Positions 53,155 to 61,104 are shown, counted from the stretch's first letter. The stretch: DNA of 64,000 nt from Actinomycetes bacterium (GCA_029782145.1 JAKOVH010000016.1:744001-808000); one strand, 5' to 3'. Translations and numbers: made by a program. Notes: a model not told the origin generated them from the letters alone.

Positions 53155-53160
53155 TAGCCA
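53155..53160 (+). promoter_or_regulatory. -10 box TAGCCA, leaderless mobA-like gene
   Basis: TAGCCA ends 7 bases before the TTG at 53168, the spacing seen at other leaderless starts here. Confidence 0.4.
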
Positions 53161-53167
53161 GCGGTGC

Positions 53168-53758
53168 TTGACTGGCCCGGTGCTGCCGCCGCCCTCTCGC
53201 CTGGCCGCCGCCGTGCTGGCCGCCGGCGGATCGTCGCGCTTCGCAGGGGCGGCCAAGCAGATCGTCCCGTTCCGGGGTCGGCCGCTGGCGCGCTGGGCGA
53301 TCGAGGCGGCCCTCGACGCCGCCGTCTTCGAGGTGGTCTTCGTGGTCGGAGGCGCCGTCGACCTCGCGGCGGCCCTGCCGGAGGGCGCCGTGCTGCTCGA
53401 GAACCCCGAGTGGGCCGAGGGCCAGGCGACCTCGCTGGCCGTGGCGGTGCACGCCGCGCGCGTCGGCGGGTTCGACGCACTGGTGGTCGGCCTAGCGGAC
53501 CAGCCCTTCGTCGGACCGGACTCGTGGCGGGCCGTGGCCACCGCGCCGGCCCGCGAGCCGATCGTCGTCGCCACCTACGAGGGCCGGCGCGGCAACCCCG
53601 TGCGCCTCGCCCGGGAGGTCTGGGACGACCTGCCCCGATCCGGCGACGTGGGGGCGCGCCAGCTCATGGCCCGGAGGCCCGACCTCGTGGGCGAGGTAGC
53701 GTGCCCGGGCAGCGCGACGGACATCGACACCCAGGAGGAGCTCGACCGATGGAGCTGA
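53168..53758 (+). CDS. MobA-like/MocA-type nucleotidyltransferase
   Basis: 196 residues with the MobA-like NTP transferase fold: AAVLAAGGSSRFAGAAKQIVPFRGRPLARWAIEAAL, VVGLADQPFVGPDSW, GRRGNPVRLAREVWDDL, DIDTQEELDRW. In xdh/cox clusters these proteins make the cytosine dinucleotide form of Moco (MCD), which CoxL-type subunits carry. TTG at 53168 is proposed from the -10 box 7 bases upstream; GTG 53180 is the alternative. Overlaps coxG by 10 bases. Confidence 0.87.
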   Translation: MTGPVLPPPSRLAAAVLAAGGSSRFAGAAKQIVPFRGRPLARWAIEAALDAAVFEVVFVVGGAVDLAAALPEGAVLLENPEWAEGQATSLAVAVHAARVGGFDALVVGLADQPFVGPDSWRAVATAPAREPIVVATYEGRRGNPVRLAREVWDDLPRSGDVGARQLMARRPDLVGEVACPGSATDIDTQEELDRWS

Positions 53759-54522
53759 CCAACGACTTCGACGTGAGCGTCCCGGTCGAGACGGCATGGG
53801 CGGTGCTCACCGACGTCGAGCGCATCGCGCCCTGCCTCCCCGGCGCCCAGCTCCAGGAGATCGAGGGCGACGAGTACCGCGGCATCGTCAAGGTGAAGGT
53901 CGGCCCGATCACCGCCCAGTACAAGGGCAAGGCCACGTTCGTCGAGAAGGACGACACCGGGCACAAGGCGGTGCTCGAGGCGTCGGGGCGCGACACGAGG
54001 GGCCAGGGCAACGCCAGCGCCACCATCACGGCGCTGCTCCAGCCGGCCGGTGAGGGCACCCACGTCACCGTCACCACCGACCTCACCGTCACCGGCAAGG
54101 TGGCCCAGTTCGGACGGGGCGTGCTCGCCGACGTGAGCGCCAAGCTGCTCGGGCAGTTCGTCGACAACCTGGAGCAGACGGTGCTCACCGACGAGGCGCT
54201 CAGCGCCGGCCGCTCGGTGGTGGAGGAGGCCGAAGCGGCGCTGGCCGCCGAGGTGGCCGCCGAGGTCGCCGTGCTCGAGGGCGCGGTCGACGCCGTGGAG
54301 CTCGCCGAGGCCGAGGACGAGCAGGGCATCGTCGACCAGCAGGCCGTGGTGGCCGCCGAGGCCAAGGTCGAGCAGGCGGTGCGCCGCATCGACATGCCCG
54401 AGCCGGAGGCCATCGACCTGCTCGAGCATGCCGGCTCGCCGGTGCTGAAGCGGGCGATGCCCGTGCTCGGCCTCGCGTTCGTGGTGCTCGTGCTGTGGCG
54501 GGTGCTGCGCCGCCGGGCCTGA
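53749..54522 (+). CDS. CoxG-like SRPBCC protein with C-terminal membrane tail
   Basis: 257 residues. Residues 1 to about 145 form a CoxG/SRPBCC domain (LTNDFDVSVPVETAWAVLTDVERIAPCLPGAQLQEI, YRGIVKVKVGPITAQYKGKATF, FGRGVLADVSAKLLGQFVDNLE). An Ala/Glu/Val-rich, probably helical linker of about 75 residues follows, then a hydrophobic tail (MPVLGLAFVVLVLWRVLRRRA). CoxG recruits CO dehydrogenase to the membrane; the C-terminal anchor fits that role. Last gene of the insertion. Confidence 0.9.
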   Translation: MELTNDFDVSVPVETAWAVLTDVERIAPCLPGAQLQEIEGDEYRGIVKVKVGPITAQYKGKATFVEKDDTGHKAVLEASGRDTRGQGNASATITALLQPAGEGTHVTVTTDLTVTGKVAQFGRGVLADVSAKLLGQFVDNLEQTVLTDEALSAGRSVVEEAEAALAAEVAAEVAVLEGAVDAVELAEAEDEQGIVDQQAVVAAEAKVEQAVRRIDMPEPEAIDLLEHAGSPVLKRAMPVLGLAFVVLVLWRVLRRRA

Positions 54523-54527
54523 GCCGG

Positions 54528-55040
54528 GTGCGAGAGCGGGTGGTGGTCACGGTGCCGGCCACGGCCGACGACCGGGCCCGGGTGGCCGCCCTGCTCGGTC
54601 GCCCACCGATGGGCGAGTTCGAGGTCGTGGTCCGCGCGCCCGGCGGCGACCCGGCGGTGCTGCGCAACGAGCCGCTCCTGCCCGACGGCACTCCCATGCC
54701 CACCCGCTACTGGTTGTGCGAGCCGCACCTCCGGTCGGCCATCGGCACGCTCGAGTCCGAAGGGGGGGTCCGCCAGGCCGAGGCGGCGGTGCCGGCGGCG
54801 ACGATCGCCGGGGTGCACCGGGCGTACGCCGCCGAGCGCGACGCGGCCCTGCCCGCAGGCCACGCCGGCCCGGCCCCCTCCGGTGGGGTGGGCGGCACGC
54901 GCACCGGTGTGAAGTGCCTGCACGCCCACTACGCCCACTGGCTCGCCGGCGGCGACGACCCGGTGGGGGAGTGGGTGCACGCTCAGCTGCTCGAGCGGGG
55001 CCTCATGCCCGCCTCGGCTCCGACTCGGGTCGAGCCGTGA
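54528..55040 (+). CDS. DUF501 family protein (Rv1025-like)
   Basis: 170 residues: VVVTVPATADDRARVAALLGRPPMGEFEVVVRAPGGDPAVLRNEPLLPDGTPMPTRYWLCEPHL and the conserved GVKCLHAHYAHWLAGGDDPVGEWV. DUF501 proteins lie beside eno, divIC and ppx across actinobacteria; function unknown. GTG 54528 chosen; GTG 54540 possible. Its stop overlaps the ppx start (GTGA). Confidence 0.88.
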   Translation: MRERVVVTVPATADDRARVAALLGRPPMGEFEVVVRAPGGDPAVLRNEPLLPDGTPMPTRYWLCEPHLRSAIGTLESEGGVRQAEAAVPAATIAGVHRAYAAERDAALPAGHAGPAPSGGVGGTRTGVKCLHAHYAHWLAGGDDPVGEWVHAQLLERGLMPASAPTRVEP

Positions 55041-55990
55041 GCGCCTCGGTCGGCCCCGTCGCCGCCGTCGACTCCGTCGGCCCCGTCGCCGCCGTCGACT
55101 GCGGCACCAACTCGGTGCGCCTGCTCGTGAGCGCCGACGGGCGCACCACCCTCGAGCGGCTGATGCGCATCACCCGCCTGGGGCAGGGGGTCGACGCCAC
55201 GGGCCGGCTCGACCCGCGAGCCATCGAGCGCACCGTCGCCGTGCTGCGCGAGTACCGAGAGGTCATGGACCGCTTCGGGGTCGAGCACGTGCGCATGACC
55301 GCCACCTCCGCCGCCCGCGACGCCGCCAACCGCGACGACTTCTTCGCCGCGGCCGAGGCCGCCGTGGGCGTGCGCCCCGAGCTGCTCTCCGGGGAGGAGG
55401 AGGGCCGGCTGTCGTTCCTCGGCGCCACTGCTGAGCTCGACCCGGCCGACGGCCCGTTCCTCGTGTGCGACATCGGCGGCGGGTCCACGGAGTTCACCTA
55501 CGGCACCACCGAAGCCGAGGCGACGATCTCCACCGACATGGGGTGCGTGCGCATCACCGAGGCGTGGCTGCACTCCGACCCGCCCTCGGCCGAGGAGCTG
55601 AGCCAGGCCCTGTCGATCATCGACATCCACCTCGACGACGTCGTGCGGGCGATCCCCGAAGCGGCCGAGGCCCGGACGTTCGTGGGCCTGGCCGGCACGG
55701 TGAGCACCGCCGCGGCGGTCGAGATCGGGCTGGCCGAGTACGACCGCGAGCGCATCCACCACTTCCGGCTCACCAAGGCCGCGGCCGAGGACGTCTTCCG
55801 CACCCTGGCCACCGAGGCGCTCGCCGAACGGGTCCACAACCCCGGGCTCGAACGGGAGCGGGCCGACGTCATCGTCGGCGGGCTGTGCGTGCTGGTGGCG
55901 ATCATGCGCCGCCTCGGCATCGCCGAGTGCCTGGTGTCGGAGTCCGACATCCTCGACGGCCTCGCCATGTCGCTGGCGCGCCGAGCGTGA
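55037..55990 (+). CDS. ppx: Ppx/GppA family exopolyphosphatase
   Basis: 317 residues of the ASKHA fold. It acts on polyphosphate and/or pppGpp. Phosphate loops: AAVDCGTNSVRLLV, LSGEEEGRLSFLGA and CDIGGGSTEFTYG, plus VGLAGTVSTAAA. It is the short single-module type found next to DUF501 (Rv1026-like). An N-terminal tandem duplication of 9 residues (VGPVAAVDS/C) creates a decoy copy of the first strand before the true loop. Confidence 0.9.
   Translation: MSASVGPVAAVDSVGPVAAVDCGTNSVRLLVSADGRTTLERLMRITRLGQGVDATGRLDPRAIERTVAVLREYREVMDRFGVEHVRMTATSAARDAANRDDFFAAAEAAVGVRPELLSGEEEGRLSFLGATAELDPADGPFLVCDIGGGSTEFTYGTTEAEATISTDMGCVRITEAWLHSDPPSAEELSQALSIIDIHLDDVVRAIPEAAEARTFVGLAGTVSTAAAVEIGLAEYDRERIHHFRLTKAAAEDVFRTLATEALAERVHNPGLERERADVIVGGLCVLVAIMRRLGIAECLVSESDILDGLAMSLARRA
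55049..55102. repeat. 27-base tandem duplication at the ppx N-terminus
   Basis: Two units (55049-55075, 55076-55102) differ only at the end (ACTCC against ACTGC). They encode VGPVAAVDS and VGPVAAVDC in frame, so the protein gains nine residues. Confidence 0.8.
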
Positions 55991-56097
55991 CCCGACGATC
56001 GAACCGCGTCGGCGACGTTGCGTCCGGTGGCCCGACGATGCCGCAGAGGTGGCGGGTGCCGGCCGCCGGCCCCCGCGCCCGGCGCAGGTCGCGTCGC

Positions 56098-56103
56098 TAG
56101 GAT
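56098..56103 (+). promoter_or_regulatory. -10 box TAGGAT, leaderless GNAT gene
   Basis: TAGGAT ends 8 bases before the GTG at 56112. There is no Shine-Dalgarno sequence in between. Confidence 0.5.
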
Positions 56104-56111
56104 CGCCGCCC

Positions 56112-56702
56112 GTGACCACCCTCTTCGGCCGCCGGGTGCTGCTGCGCCCTCTGGTGGTGTCCGACTTCCCCGCCTGGCGCGAGGTGCGCCGTCGCAACGA
56201 GGAGTGGCTCACCAAGTGGGAGCCCACCCGGCTGCCCGGCTCGCCGGACGTCGTCGAGGACCGCGAGGCGTTCTCGGTGCGCTGCTCGGCGCGCCAGCGC
56301 GAGCGCCAGCTCGGTGCCGGCTACGGCTTCGGCGTGTTCGTCGACGGTGAGCTCGCCGGCGAGATCAACCTCTCCTCCGTGCAGCGAGGGCCGTTCCAGA
56401 GCGGGTACGTCGGCTACTGGATCGACGAGGCGAAGGCCGGCCACGGCTACACGCCCGAGGCGGTGGTGGTGCTGGCCCGCCACTCGTTCGAGGAGCTCCG
56501 CCTGCACCGCATCCAGATCGCCATCATCCCCCGCAACCACGCCAGCCGCCGGGTGATGGAGAAGCTGGCCATCCGCGACGAGGGGGTCGCCCTGCGCTAC
56601 CTCGAGATCAACGGCACGTGGGAGGACCACGTCCGCTACGCCATCACCGCCGAGGAGTGGGCTGAGCGCGGCCCCGAGCTCTGCGCCGCCTGGCTCGACT
56701 GA
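56112..56702 (+). CDS. GNAT family N-acetyltransferase, RimJ/RimL type
   Basis: 196 residues with the RimJ-like GNAT fold: VLLRPLVVSDFPAWREVRRRNEEWLTKWEP, FGVFVDGELAGEINLSSV, VGYWIDEAKAGHGYTPEAVVVLARHSFEELRLHRIQIAIIPRNHASRRVMEKLAIRDEGVALRYLEINGTWEDHVRYAI. Closest in pattern to ribosomal-protein alanine acetyltransferases. GTG start set by the -10 box at 56,098. Confidence 0.9.
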   Translation: MTTLFGRRVLLRPLVVSDFPAWREVRRRNEEWLTKWEPTRLPGSPDVVEDREAFSVRCSARQRERQLGAGYGFGVFVDGELAGEINLSSVQRGPFQSGYVGYWIDEAKAGHGYTPEAVVVLARHSFEELRLHRIQIAIIPRNHASRRVMEKLAIRDEGVALRYLEINGTWEDHVRYAITAEEWAERGPELCAAWLD

Positions 56703-56707
56703 CCCAT

Positions 56708-56812
56708 CGCTGGCTCGATCGGTGGTCTCATGAGGTGATGGATCGAGCCACCGGTCCTGACGCTGGCTCGATCGGTGGTCTCATGAGGTGATGGATCGAG
56801 CCACCGGTCCTG
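56708..56812. repeat. Two tandem 53-base units, each a hairpin
   Basis: Unit 1 is 56708-56760 and unit 2 begins at 56761; 52 consecutive bases are identical. Each unit contains TGGCTCGATC and its exact complement GATCGAGCCA 20 bases apart (first pair 56711-56720/56741-56750). They fill the gap between the convergent GNAT and RAM-domain genes and could serve as a double terminator. Confidence 0.88.
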
Positions 56813-56834
56813 GGAGGGGGTGGGCGGGCCTCGC

Positions 56835-57107
56835 TCAGTCCGAGCCGAGGTCCCAGGCGTAGTCGGCGTCGCGGTAGGCCCGGAAGGCCACGAGGGTGTG
56901 GGTCCGGCGCACGCCCTCGGCGCAGGCGATGCCCTGGGTCACCACGTCGGCGAGGTCCTCGTGGGCGCCGACGCGCACCATGGCCACCAGGTCGTACTCA
57001 CCGGTCACCGAGTACACCTCGGCGACCCCGCGGCTGGCCACGAGCTCGTCGGCCAGCGCGGCGATCCGGGCGGGCTCGGTCTCGATGAGCACGATGGCGT
57101 CGATCAC
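56835..57107 (-). CDS. Stand-alone Lrp/AsnC ligand-binding (RAM) domain protein
   Basis: 90 residues: MIDAIVLIETEPARIAALADELVASRGVAEVYSVTGEYDLVAMVRVGAHEDLADVV ... VRRTHTLVAFRAY. This is the effector-binding half of Lrp/AsnC regulators without the helix-turn-helix. Such proteins form oligomeric rings and bind amino acids or similar small molecules. Target unknown. Divergent from the MFS gene. Confidence 0.9.
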   Translation of the reverse strand: MIDAIVLIETEPARIAALADELVASRGVAEVYSVTGEYDLVAMVRVGAHEDLADVVTQGIACAEGVRRTHTLVAFRAYRDADYAWDLGSD

Positions 57108-57185
57108 GGTGGTCTCCTGGGGTCGGCGTCGACACCGATCCTACGGCGCCCCGGCGGGCCCGCCGGAGGGGTCCCACGCCGCCGA

Positions 57186-57191
57186 TAACCT
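57186..57191 (+). promoter_or_regulatory. -10 box TAACCT, leaderless MFS gene
   Basis: TAACCT ends 7 bases before the ATG at 57199; no ribosome-binding site is visible. Confidence 0.5.
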
Positions 57192-57198
57192 CGCCGCC

Positions 57199-58524
57199 AT
57201 GACCGAGGGGGCCGTCCGACCAGCGCGCAGCGGCGCGTTCGCGGCCTTCCGGTACCGCAACTTCAGCCTGATGTGGAGCGCCTCGCTGCTGTCGAGCAGC
57301 GGCACGTGGCTGCAGAACGTCGCCGTCCCGTTCGTCATCTACCGGATCACCGGCAGCGGGGCGTGGCTCGGCGTCACCGGGTTCCTCGCCTACGTGCCGA
57401 TGGTGCTCACCGGCCCGATGGCCGGGTCCATCGCCGACCGCTTCAACCGCCGCACCGTGCTGCTCGTGTGCGGGCTCGGCCAGTTCTCGCTCACGATGCT
57501 GCTGTGGGCGGTGTGGGTGGCGGGGGAGCGGCGCATCGGCGTGATCATCGCCGTGCTGGCCGCCAACAGCTTCGTGGCCGGCATCAGCGTGGCCTCCTGG
57601 CAGGCGTTCGTCACCGAGCTCGTGCCGCGCGAGCACCTGCTCAACGCCGTCACGTTGAACTCGGCGCAGTTCAACGCCGCCCGGGCGTTCGGGCCCGCGC
57701 TCGGCGGCCTCGTCCTCGCCACCCTCGGCCCGGGCTGGGCGTTCTTCATCAACGCCCTCACGTTCCTGGCCATGGTGGGCGCGCTGGTCATGGTGCGGGT
57801 GCCGAAGCTCGAGCGGGCCCCGTCGACGGGCCGTCCCCGAGCGCTGGCCGAGATGGCGGCGGCGGTGCGCTACGTCCGCACCGAGGCCGGCATCGTGGCC
57901 TGCCTGGTCGTGGTGTTCGCGCTCGGGTTCCTCGGCGGTCCGCTGTTCAACCTGCTCGTGGTGTTCGCCGACGACGTCTACCACGTGGGCGACGGCCTCT
58001 ACGGCGTGCTCGCCGGGTGCATGGGCGCCGGGGCCATCCTCTCGGCCCCGCTGATCGCGGGGCCCGGTTCGCGCCTGGCGCGGAGCCACCTCGTCGCCCT
58101 CGCCATGGTGGGCTACGGCGGTGCCCTGGTGGCGGTGGGCCTGGCGCCGGTGGCCATCCTCGGGGCCGCCGCCCTGCTGGTCGCCGGGGCCGGGTACCTC
58201 GGGATCTCCTCGACCCTCAACACCACCGTGCAGCTCCAGGTCACCGAGGAGATGCGCGGCAAGGTGCTCGCCCTGTACGTGATGATGCTCACCCTCGCCG
58301 TCCCGCTCGGCTCGCTGGTGCAGGGCTGGCTGGTCGACGTGATCGGCGTGCAGGCCACCGTGGCCGGCGCCGGACTGCTGTTCCTCGCCGTCTTCGCGGT
58401 GCTGCGCCTGGGCACCGGCCTGCTGGGGGAGATGGACGACCTGAGCCGGGGCTCGCTCGGCACCGGGCGTTCGCTGGCGGTCGCCGAGGCCGAGTCGGCC
58501 GAGGCGGCGGTCGACCCCTTCTGA
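57199..58524 (+). CDS. MFS transporter, enterobactin-exporter-like (MFS_3)
   Basis: 441 residues with about 12 membrane helices. It begins FAAFRYRNFSLMWSASLLSSSGTWLQNVAVPFVIY and has the loop 2-3 motif GSIADRFNRRTVLL, ASWQAFVTELVPREHLLNAVTLNSAQFNAARAFGPALGG and VQLQVTEEMRGKVLALYVM. Members export siderophores, drugs or metabolites; substrate unknown. Short hydrophilic C-terminus. Confidence 0.9.
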   Translation: MTEGAVRPARSGAFAAFRYRNFSLMWSASLLSSSGTWLQNVAVPFVIYRITGSGAWLGVTGFLAYVPMVLTGPMAGSIADRFNRRTVLLVCGLGQFSLTMLLWAVWVAGERRIGVIIAVLAANSFVAGISVASWQAFVTELVPREHLLNAVTLNSAQFNAARAFGPALGGLVLATLGPGWAFFINALTFLAMVGALVMVRVPKLERAPSTGRPRALAEMAAAVRYVRTEAGIVACLVVVFALGFLGGPLFNLLVVFADDVYHVGDGLYGVLAGCMGAGAILSAPLIAGPGSRLARSHLVALAMVGYGGALVAVGLAPVAILGAAALLVAGAGYLGISSTLNTTVQLQVTEEMRGKVLALYVMMLTLAVPLGSLVQGWLVDVIGVQATVAGAGLLFLAVFAVLRLGTGLLGEMDDLSRGSLGTGRSLAVAEAESAEAAVDPF

Positions 58525-58552
58525 AGCCGGGTGGCGAGGGCTCGGCGGGCGC

Positions 58553-59515
58553 TCAGTCGTCGTCGAAGCGGTCGTCGAGGTCGTCGTCGCCCAGGTGGGC
58601 CCGGCCCGGCCCGCAGCCGGCGAGCGCCGGGCACCAACGGCAGGTGCGACCGGGACGGGTCTGGGGCTCTCGGCTGCCGACCTCCAGCTCGTGCAGCAGC
58701 CGGGCACCGTCGACGGTGCGGGCCACCGCGGCGTGCAGCAGCCCCTCGGTGACCGGCTCGGGATGGGCACGGCCGGAGTCGAGGTAGTAGGAGGCGAGCA
58801 GCCGGGGCGGCGTGCCCAGCCGCAGGGTCTCGACCAGTGCGTAGAAGCGCAGGTCGTCGAGGTGCGAGGGCGAGAAGCCGCCGGTCTTGAGGTCGATGAT
58901 GACCTTGCCCGCGGTGCTGCCCACAGGGCGGCCCAGGGAGAGGTCGGTGCGGCCCGACAGCACCACCCGGCCGCCGAGCAGGCTGGCCCGCTGCCGGCCC
59001 TCGGTGACGGGCACCCAGCGGGCCTTCAACGGCGGGAAGCACTCGAAGAAGGTGACGACCCGCTCGTTGGCCAGCGCCCGGAGCTCGGCCCGGTCGGCCT
59101 CGGCGCAGGCCCGCAGCCACTCGGCCAGGCTGTCGGTGCCGTCGGTGAGGCGGGCCAGCGCCTCGTCGACCATGTCGAGCGGGTCGGGCTCGCCCCGCCA
59201 GTGGACCGACAGCTCGATGGCCTTGTGGGCCACGCTGCCGCGGGCGATGGTGGCGTTCCACTCGAAGTCGGCGCCCCGCTCGACGACGTGGCGCAGCTCG
59301 CACCCGTGGACGTTGGCCAGGGCCCGCTTGGACACGAACAGCGGGTCCTCCGGGTCGAGCTCGGCCCCCAGGTCGGCGAGGCCGTCCTCGAGGTCGGCGA
59401 GCAGCGCGTCGCGCAGGGCCGGTGAGAACGTCGGCCGCTCGTCGGGCGCGGCGCCGAGGAGGTCGAGCACCTCCTGTTGGGCGGGGTTCAGCGGCGTCGG
59501 CTCCATCGTCGGCAC
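58553..59515 (-). CDS. PD-(D/E)XK nuclease superfamily protein (RecB-like)
   Basis: 320 residues. A RecB-family nuclease core is visible: SKRALANVHGCELRHVVE, RGSVAHKAIELSVHW, LSGRTDLSLG (acidic residue), then KVIIDLKTGG (the DXK of the active site), and a C-terminal CRWCPALAGCGPG. With Cys69 in CELRH this may ligate a Fe-S cluster, as in AddB/Cas4-type proteins. No helicase partner is adjacent. GTG start with TACGAT 6 bases upstream; an ATG is three codons further in. Confidence 0.83.
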   Translation of the reverse strand: MPTMEPTPLNPAQQEVLDLLGAAPDERPTFSPALRDALLADLEDGLADLGAELDPEDPLFVSKRALANVHGCELRHVVERGADFEWNATIARGSVAHKAIELSVHWRGEPDPLDMVDEALARLTDGTDSLAEWLRACAEADRAELRALANERVVTFFECFPPLKARWVPVTEGRQRASLLGGRVVLSGRTDLSLGRPVGSTAGKVIIDLKTGGFSPSHLDDLRFYALVETLRLGTPPRLLASYYLDSGRAHPEPVTEGLLHAAVARTVDGARLLHELEVGSREPQTRPGRTCRWCPALAGCGPGRAHLGDDDLDDRFDDD

Positions 59516-59521
59516 CCTGGG

Positions 59522-59527
59522 ATCGTA
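59522..59527 (-). promoter_or_regulatory. -10 box TACGAT, leaderless nuclease gene
   Basis: On the minus strand TACGAT ends 6 bases before the GTG at 59515. Confidence 0.45.
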
Positions 59528-59596
59528 CGGACCCCCACCGACAGCGGCCGGGGATGCCGCACCGGCCCGGCCGAGGGGCGACAGCGCGCCGGTCGG

Positions 59597-60517
59597 TCAG
59601 CGGGGGAGCCGTGCCACGAACCGGAACCCGCCGGTGAACTCGGCGTAGCGCTCCAAGGAGGCGCCGGTCCGCGTCAGCCGCCAGACGAGGTGGACGACAC
59701 CGGAGGTGAGACGGGCCAGCAAGCGCCGGAGCAGCGACGGCACGTGAGGGAGCAGGCCCATCTCGAGGTTGGCCTGGACGACGTCCCAGGACCGGTTCGG
59801 TTCGATCTCGATGTCGACGAACCCGGCCTCGTGCAGCACGAGCCACAGCCCGTGGGCCGAGTGGTGGAACGTCGACTCCTCGTGGAACGGCTCGAGGAAC
59901 GCCACGGTCCCGGCGAACACCCCGCCGGGCGCCAGCACGCGCGCCACCTCCTGGGCCGCCAGGTGGGGACTGCGCAGGTGCTCGAGGACGGCGAGGGAGA
60001 TCACCCCGTCGAAGCTGTCGTCGGCGAAGGGCAGGGCGTGGGCGTCGACGAGGTAGTCGGGACCGTCGCCCTCGTAGTCGACGCCCACGTGGTGGACCCC
60101 CGGCGACAGCGACACCGAGCCCAGGCTGTTGGCGGCCCCACAGCCCAGGTCGAGCAGGCGGTAGCCCGGTCGCAGCTCGAGGCGCGAGGCGAGCGCGGTG
60201 CTCAGCCGGTTCCCGAGGGTGAAGATCTCGCCCTCGAGGTGCGAGAGGTTCGGCCCGGTGCCCGGGCGCAGCTCGGGGACCAGGCTGGCCCGCCACGACG
60301 GTGCCGTGCCGCCCGGTGGGATCCGGTGGGTGGCCTCGCGCACCAGCGCCTGGCGCGGGCGCAGGTCGGGCCCGCAACCGGGCCGAGCGGGGTACCCGGC
60401 CCCGCAGCCGTCGCACCTCGCTGCGCCGTGTGCGTCCGTGGCCAGAGGCGCCCGGCAGGCGGGGCACACCACGTCCGCCCGAGCCACCCCGTCGTCGTTC
60501 GCGACGCTGTCCGCCAT
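59597..60517 (-). CDS. SAM-dependent methyltransferase with N-terminal zinc ribbon
   Basis: 306 residues. The N-terminus has two CxxC pairs (VVCPACRAPL, CDGCGAGYPARPG), as in RlmA/Trm112-like fusions. A class I methyltransferase domain follows (YRLLDLGCGAANSLGSV, HVGVDYEG, LPFADDSFDGVISLAVLEHLRSPHLAAQEVARVLAPGGVFAGTVAFLEP). The acceptor is unknown; a glycan, lipid or RNA is possible. ATG 60517 is set by TATCCT 6 bases upstream. Confidence 0.86.
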   Translation of the reverse strand: MADSVANDDGVARADVVCPACRAPLATDAHGAARCDGCGAGYPARPGCGPDLRPRQALVREATHRIPPGGTAPSWRASLVPELRPGTGPNLSHLEGEIFTLGNRLSTALASRLELRPGYRLLDLGCGAANSLGSVSLSPGVHHVGVDYEGDGPDYLVDAHALPFADDSFDGVISLAVLEHLRSPHLAAQEVARVLAPGGVFAGTVAFLEPFHEESTFHHSAHGLWLVLHEAGFVDIEIEPNRSWDVVQANLEMGLLPHVPSLLRRLLARLTSGVVHLVWRLTRTGASLERYAEFTGGFRFVARLPR

Positions 60518-60523
60518 CGGGGA

Positions 60524-60529
60524 AGGATA
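60524..60529 (-). promoter_or_regulatory. -10 box TATCCT, leaderless methyltransferase gene
   Basis: On the minus strand TATCCT ends 6 bases before the ATG at 60517. Confidence 0.45.
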
Positions 60530-60581
60530 GGCACGTCGCGTGTCGCGGTAGCCACCCAGGCGCGGTGTCACAGGGGCTGAG

Positions 60582-60587
60582 CACACT
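60582..60587 (+). promoter_or_regulatory. -10-like CACACT before the 60,595 gene
   Basis: CACACT ends 7 bases before the ATG at 60595. The first base departs from the T of other boxes. Confidence 0.35.
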
Positions 60588-60594
60588 GGTCGAC

Positions 60595-60999
60595 ATGGAA
60601 GCCACCTCCTTGCGGTTCGCCGCCGCCGCCCGCACGCTGGGCCTCGTCGCCCGGCGCCAGGGCCTCACCGTCCCCGGCTTCCGCAGCCCGCCCCGCCTCG
60701 CCGAGGTCGACCGCTCGCTGCGCCGCCGGGCCGACGGTGGAGCCACTGTCTCGGTCCGCCTGAAGGGCCGACCGTGGGTCGCGGTGCTGGCCGACATGAT
60801 CGACGGCGTCATCGCCGCCAACGGGCTCGAGGGCGCGGAGGCCGCTCGCACCCGCACCCGGCTCTGGGCCGCGGTCGAGGGCGACACCGGCCGGCCCGAG
60901 CCCGAGCGGCCGCCCCGCGCCGCAGCGTCGGCCGGCGCCCGGCGCGGTCGTCCGCCCCTGCGGGCGGTGCCCGGCTCGGGTGCCGCGCAGGTGGCCTGA
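60595..60999 (+). CDS. Conserved actinobacterial protein of unknown function (134 aa)
   Basis: A basic soluble protein: LRFAAAARTLGLVARRQGLTVPGFRSPPRLAEVDRSLRRRADGGATVSVRLKGRPWVAVLADMIDGVIAANGLEGAEAARTRTRLWAAVEG, then a disordered Arg/Pro/Ala tail. I cannot assign a domain. Codon use and an upstream -10-like box support a real gene. It directly precedes tRNA-Leu. Confidence 0.72.
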   Translation: MEATSLRFAAAARTLGLVARRQGLTVPGFRSPPRLAEVDRSLRRRADGGATVSVRLKGRPWVAVLADMIDGVIAANGLEGAEAARTRTRLWAAVEGDTGRPEPERPPRAAASAGARRGRPPLRAVPGSGAAQVA

Positions 61000-61018
61000 G
61001 GGCTACCGTGCCGAACGG

Positions 61019-61104
61019 GCCCGGGTGGCGGAACTGGCAGACGCAGGGGGCTTAAACCCCCCAGCCCCGCGAGGGGCGTGTGGGTTCGAACCCCACCCCG
61101 GGCA
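61019..61104 (+). tRNA. tRNA-Leu (anticodon TAA)
   Basis: An 86-base class II tRNA. The acceptor is GCCCGGG/CCCGGGC with discriminator A. The anticodon stem GGGGG/CCCCC encloses CTTAAAC (anticodon TAA at 61053-61055). The long variable arm is CCCC-GCGA-GGGG and the T loop is TTCGAAC. CCA is not encoded. Confidence 0.95.

Noticed and set aside
54495..54527. Longer DUF501 start overlapping coxG
   Set aside because: The extra residues come from coxG coding sequence in another frame and lack family conservation.
56708..56812. CRISPR-like direct repeats
   Set aside because: There are only two units with no spacer between them, and each is itself a hairpin.
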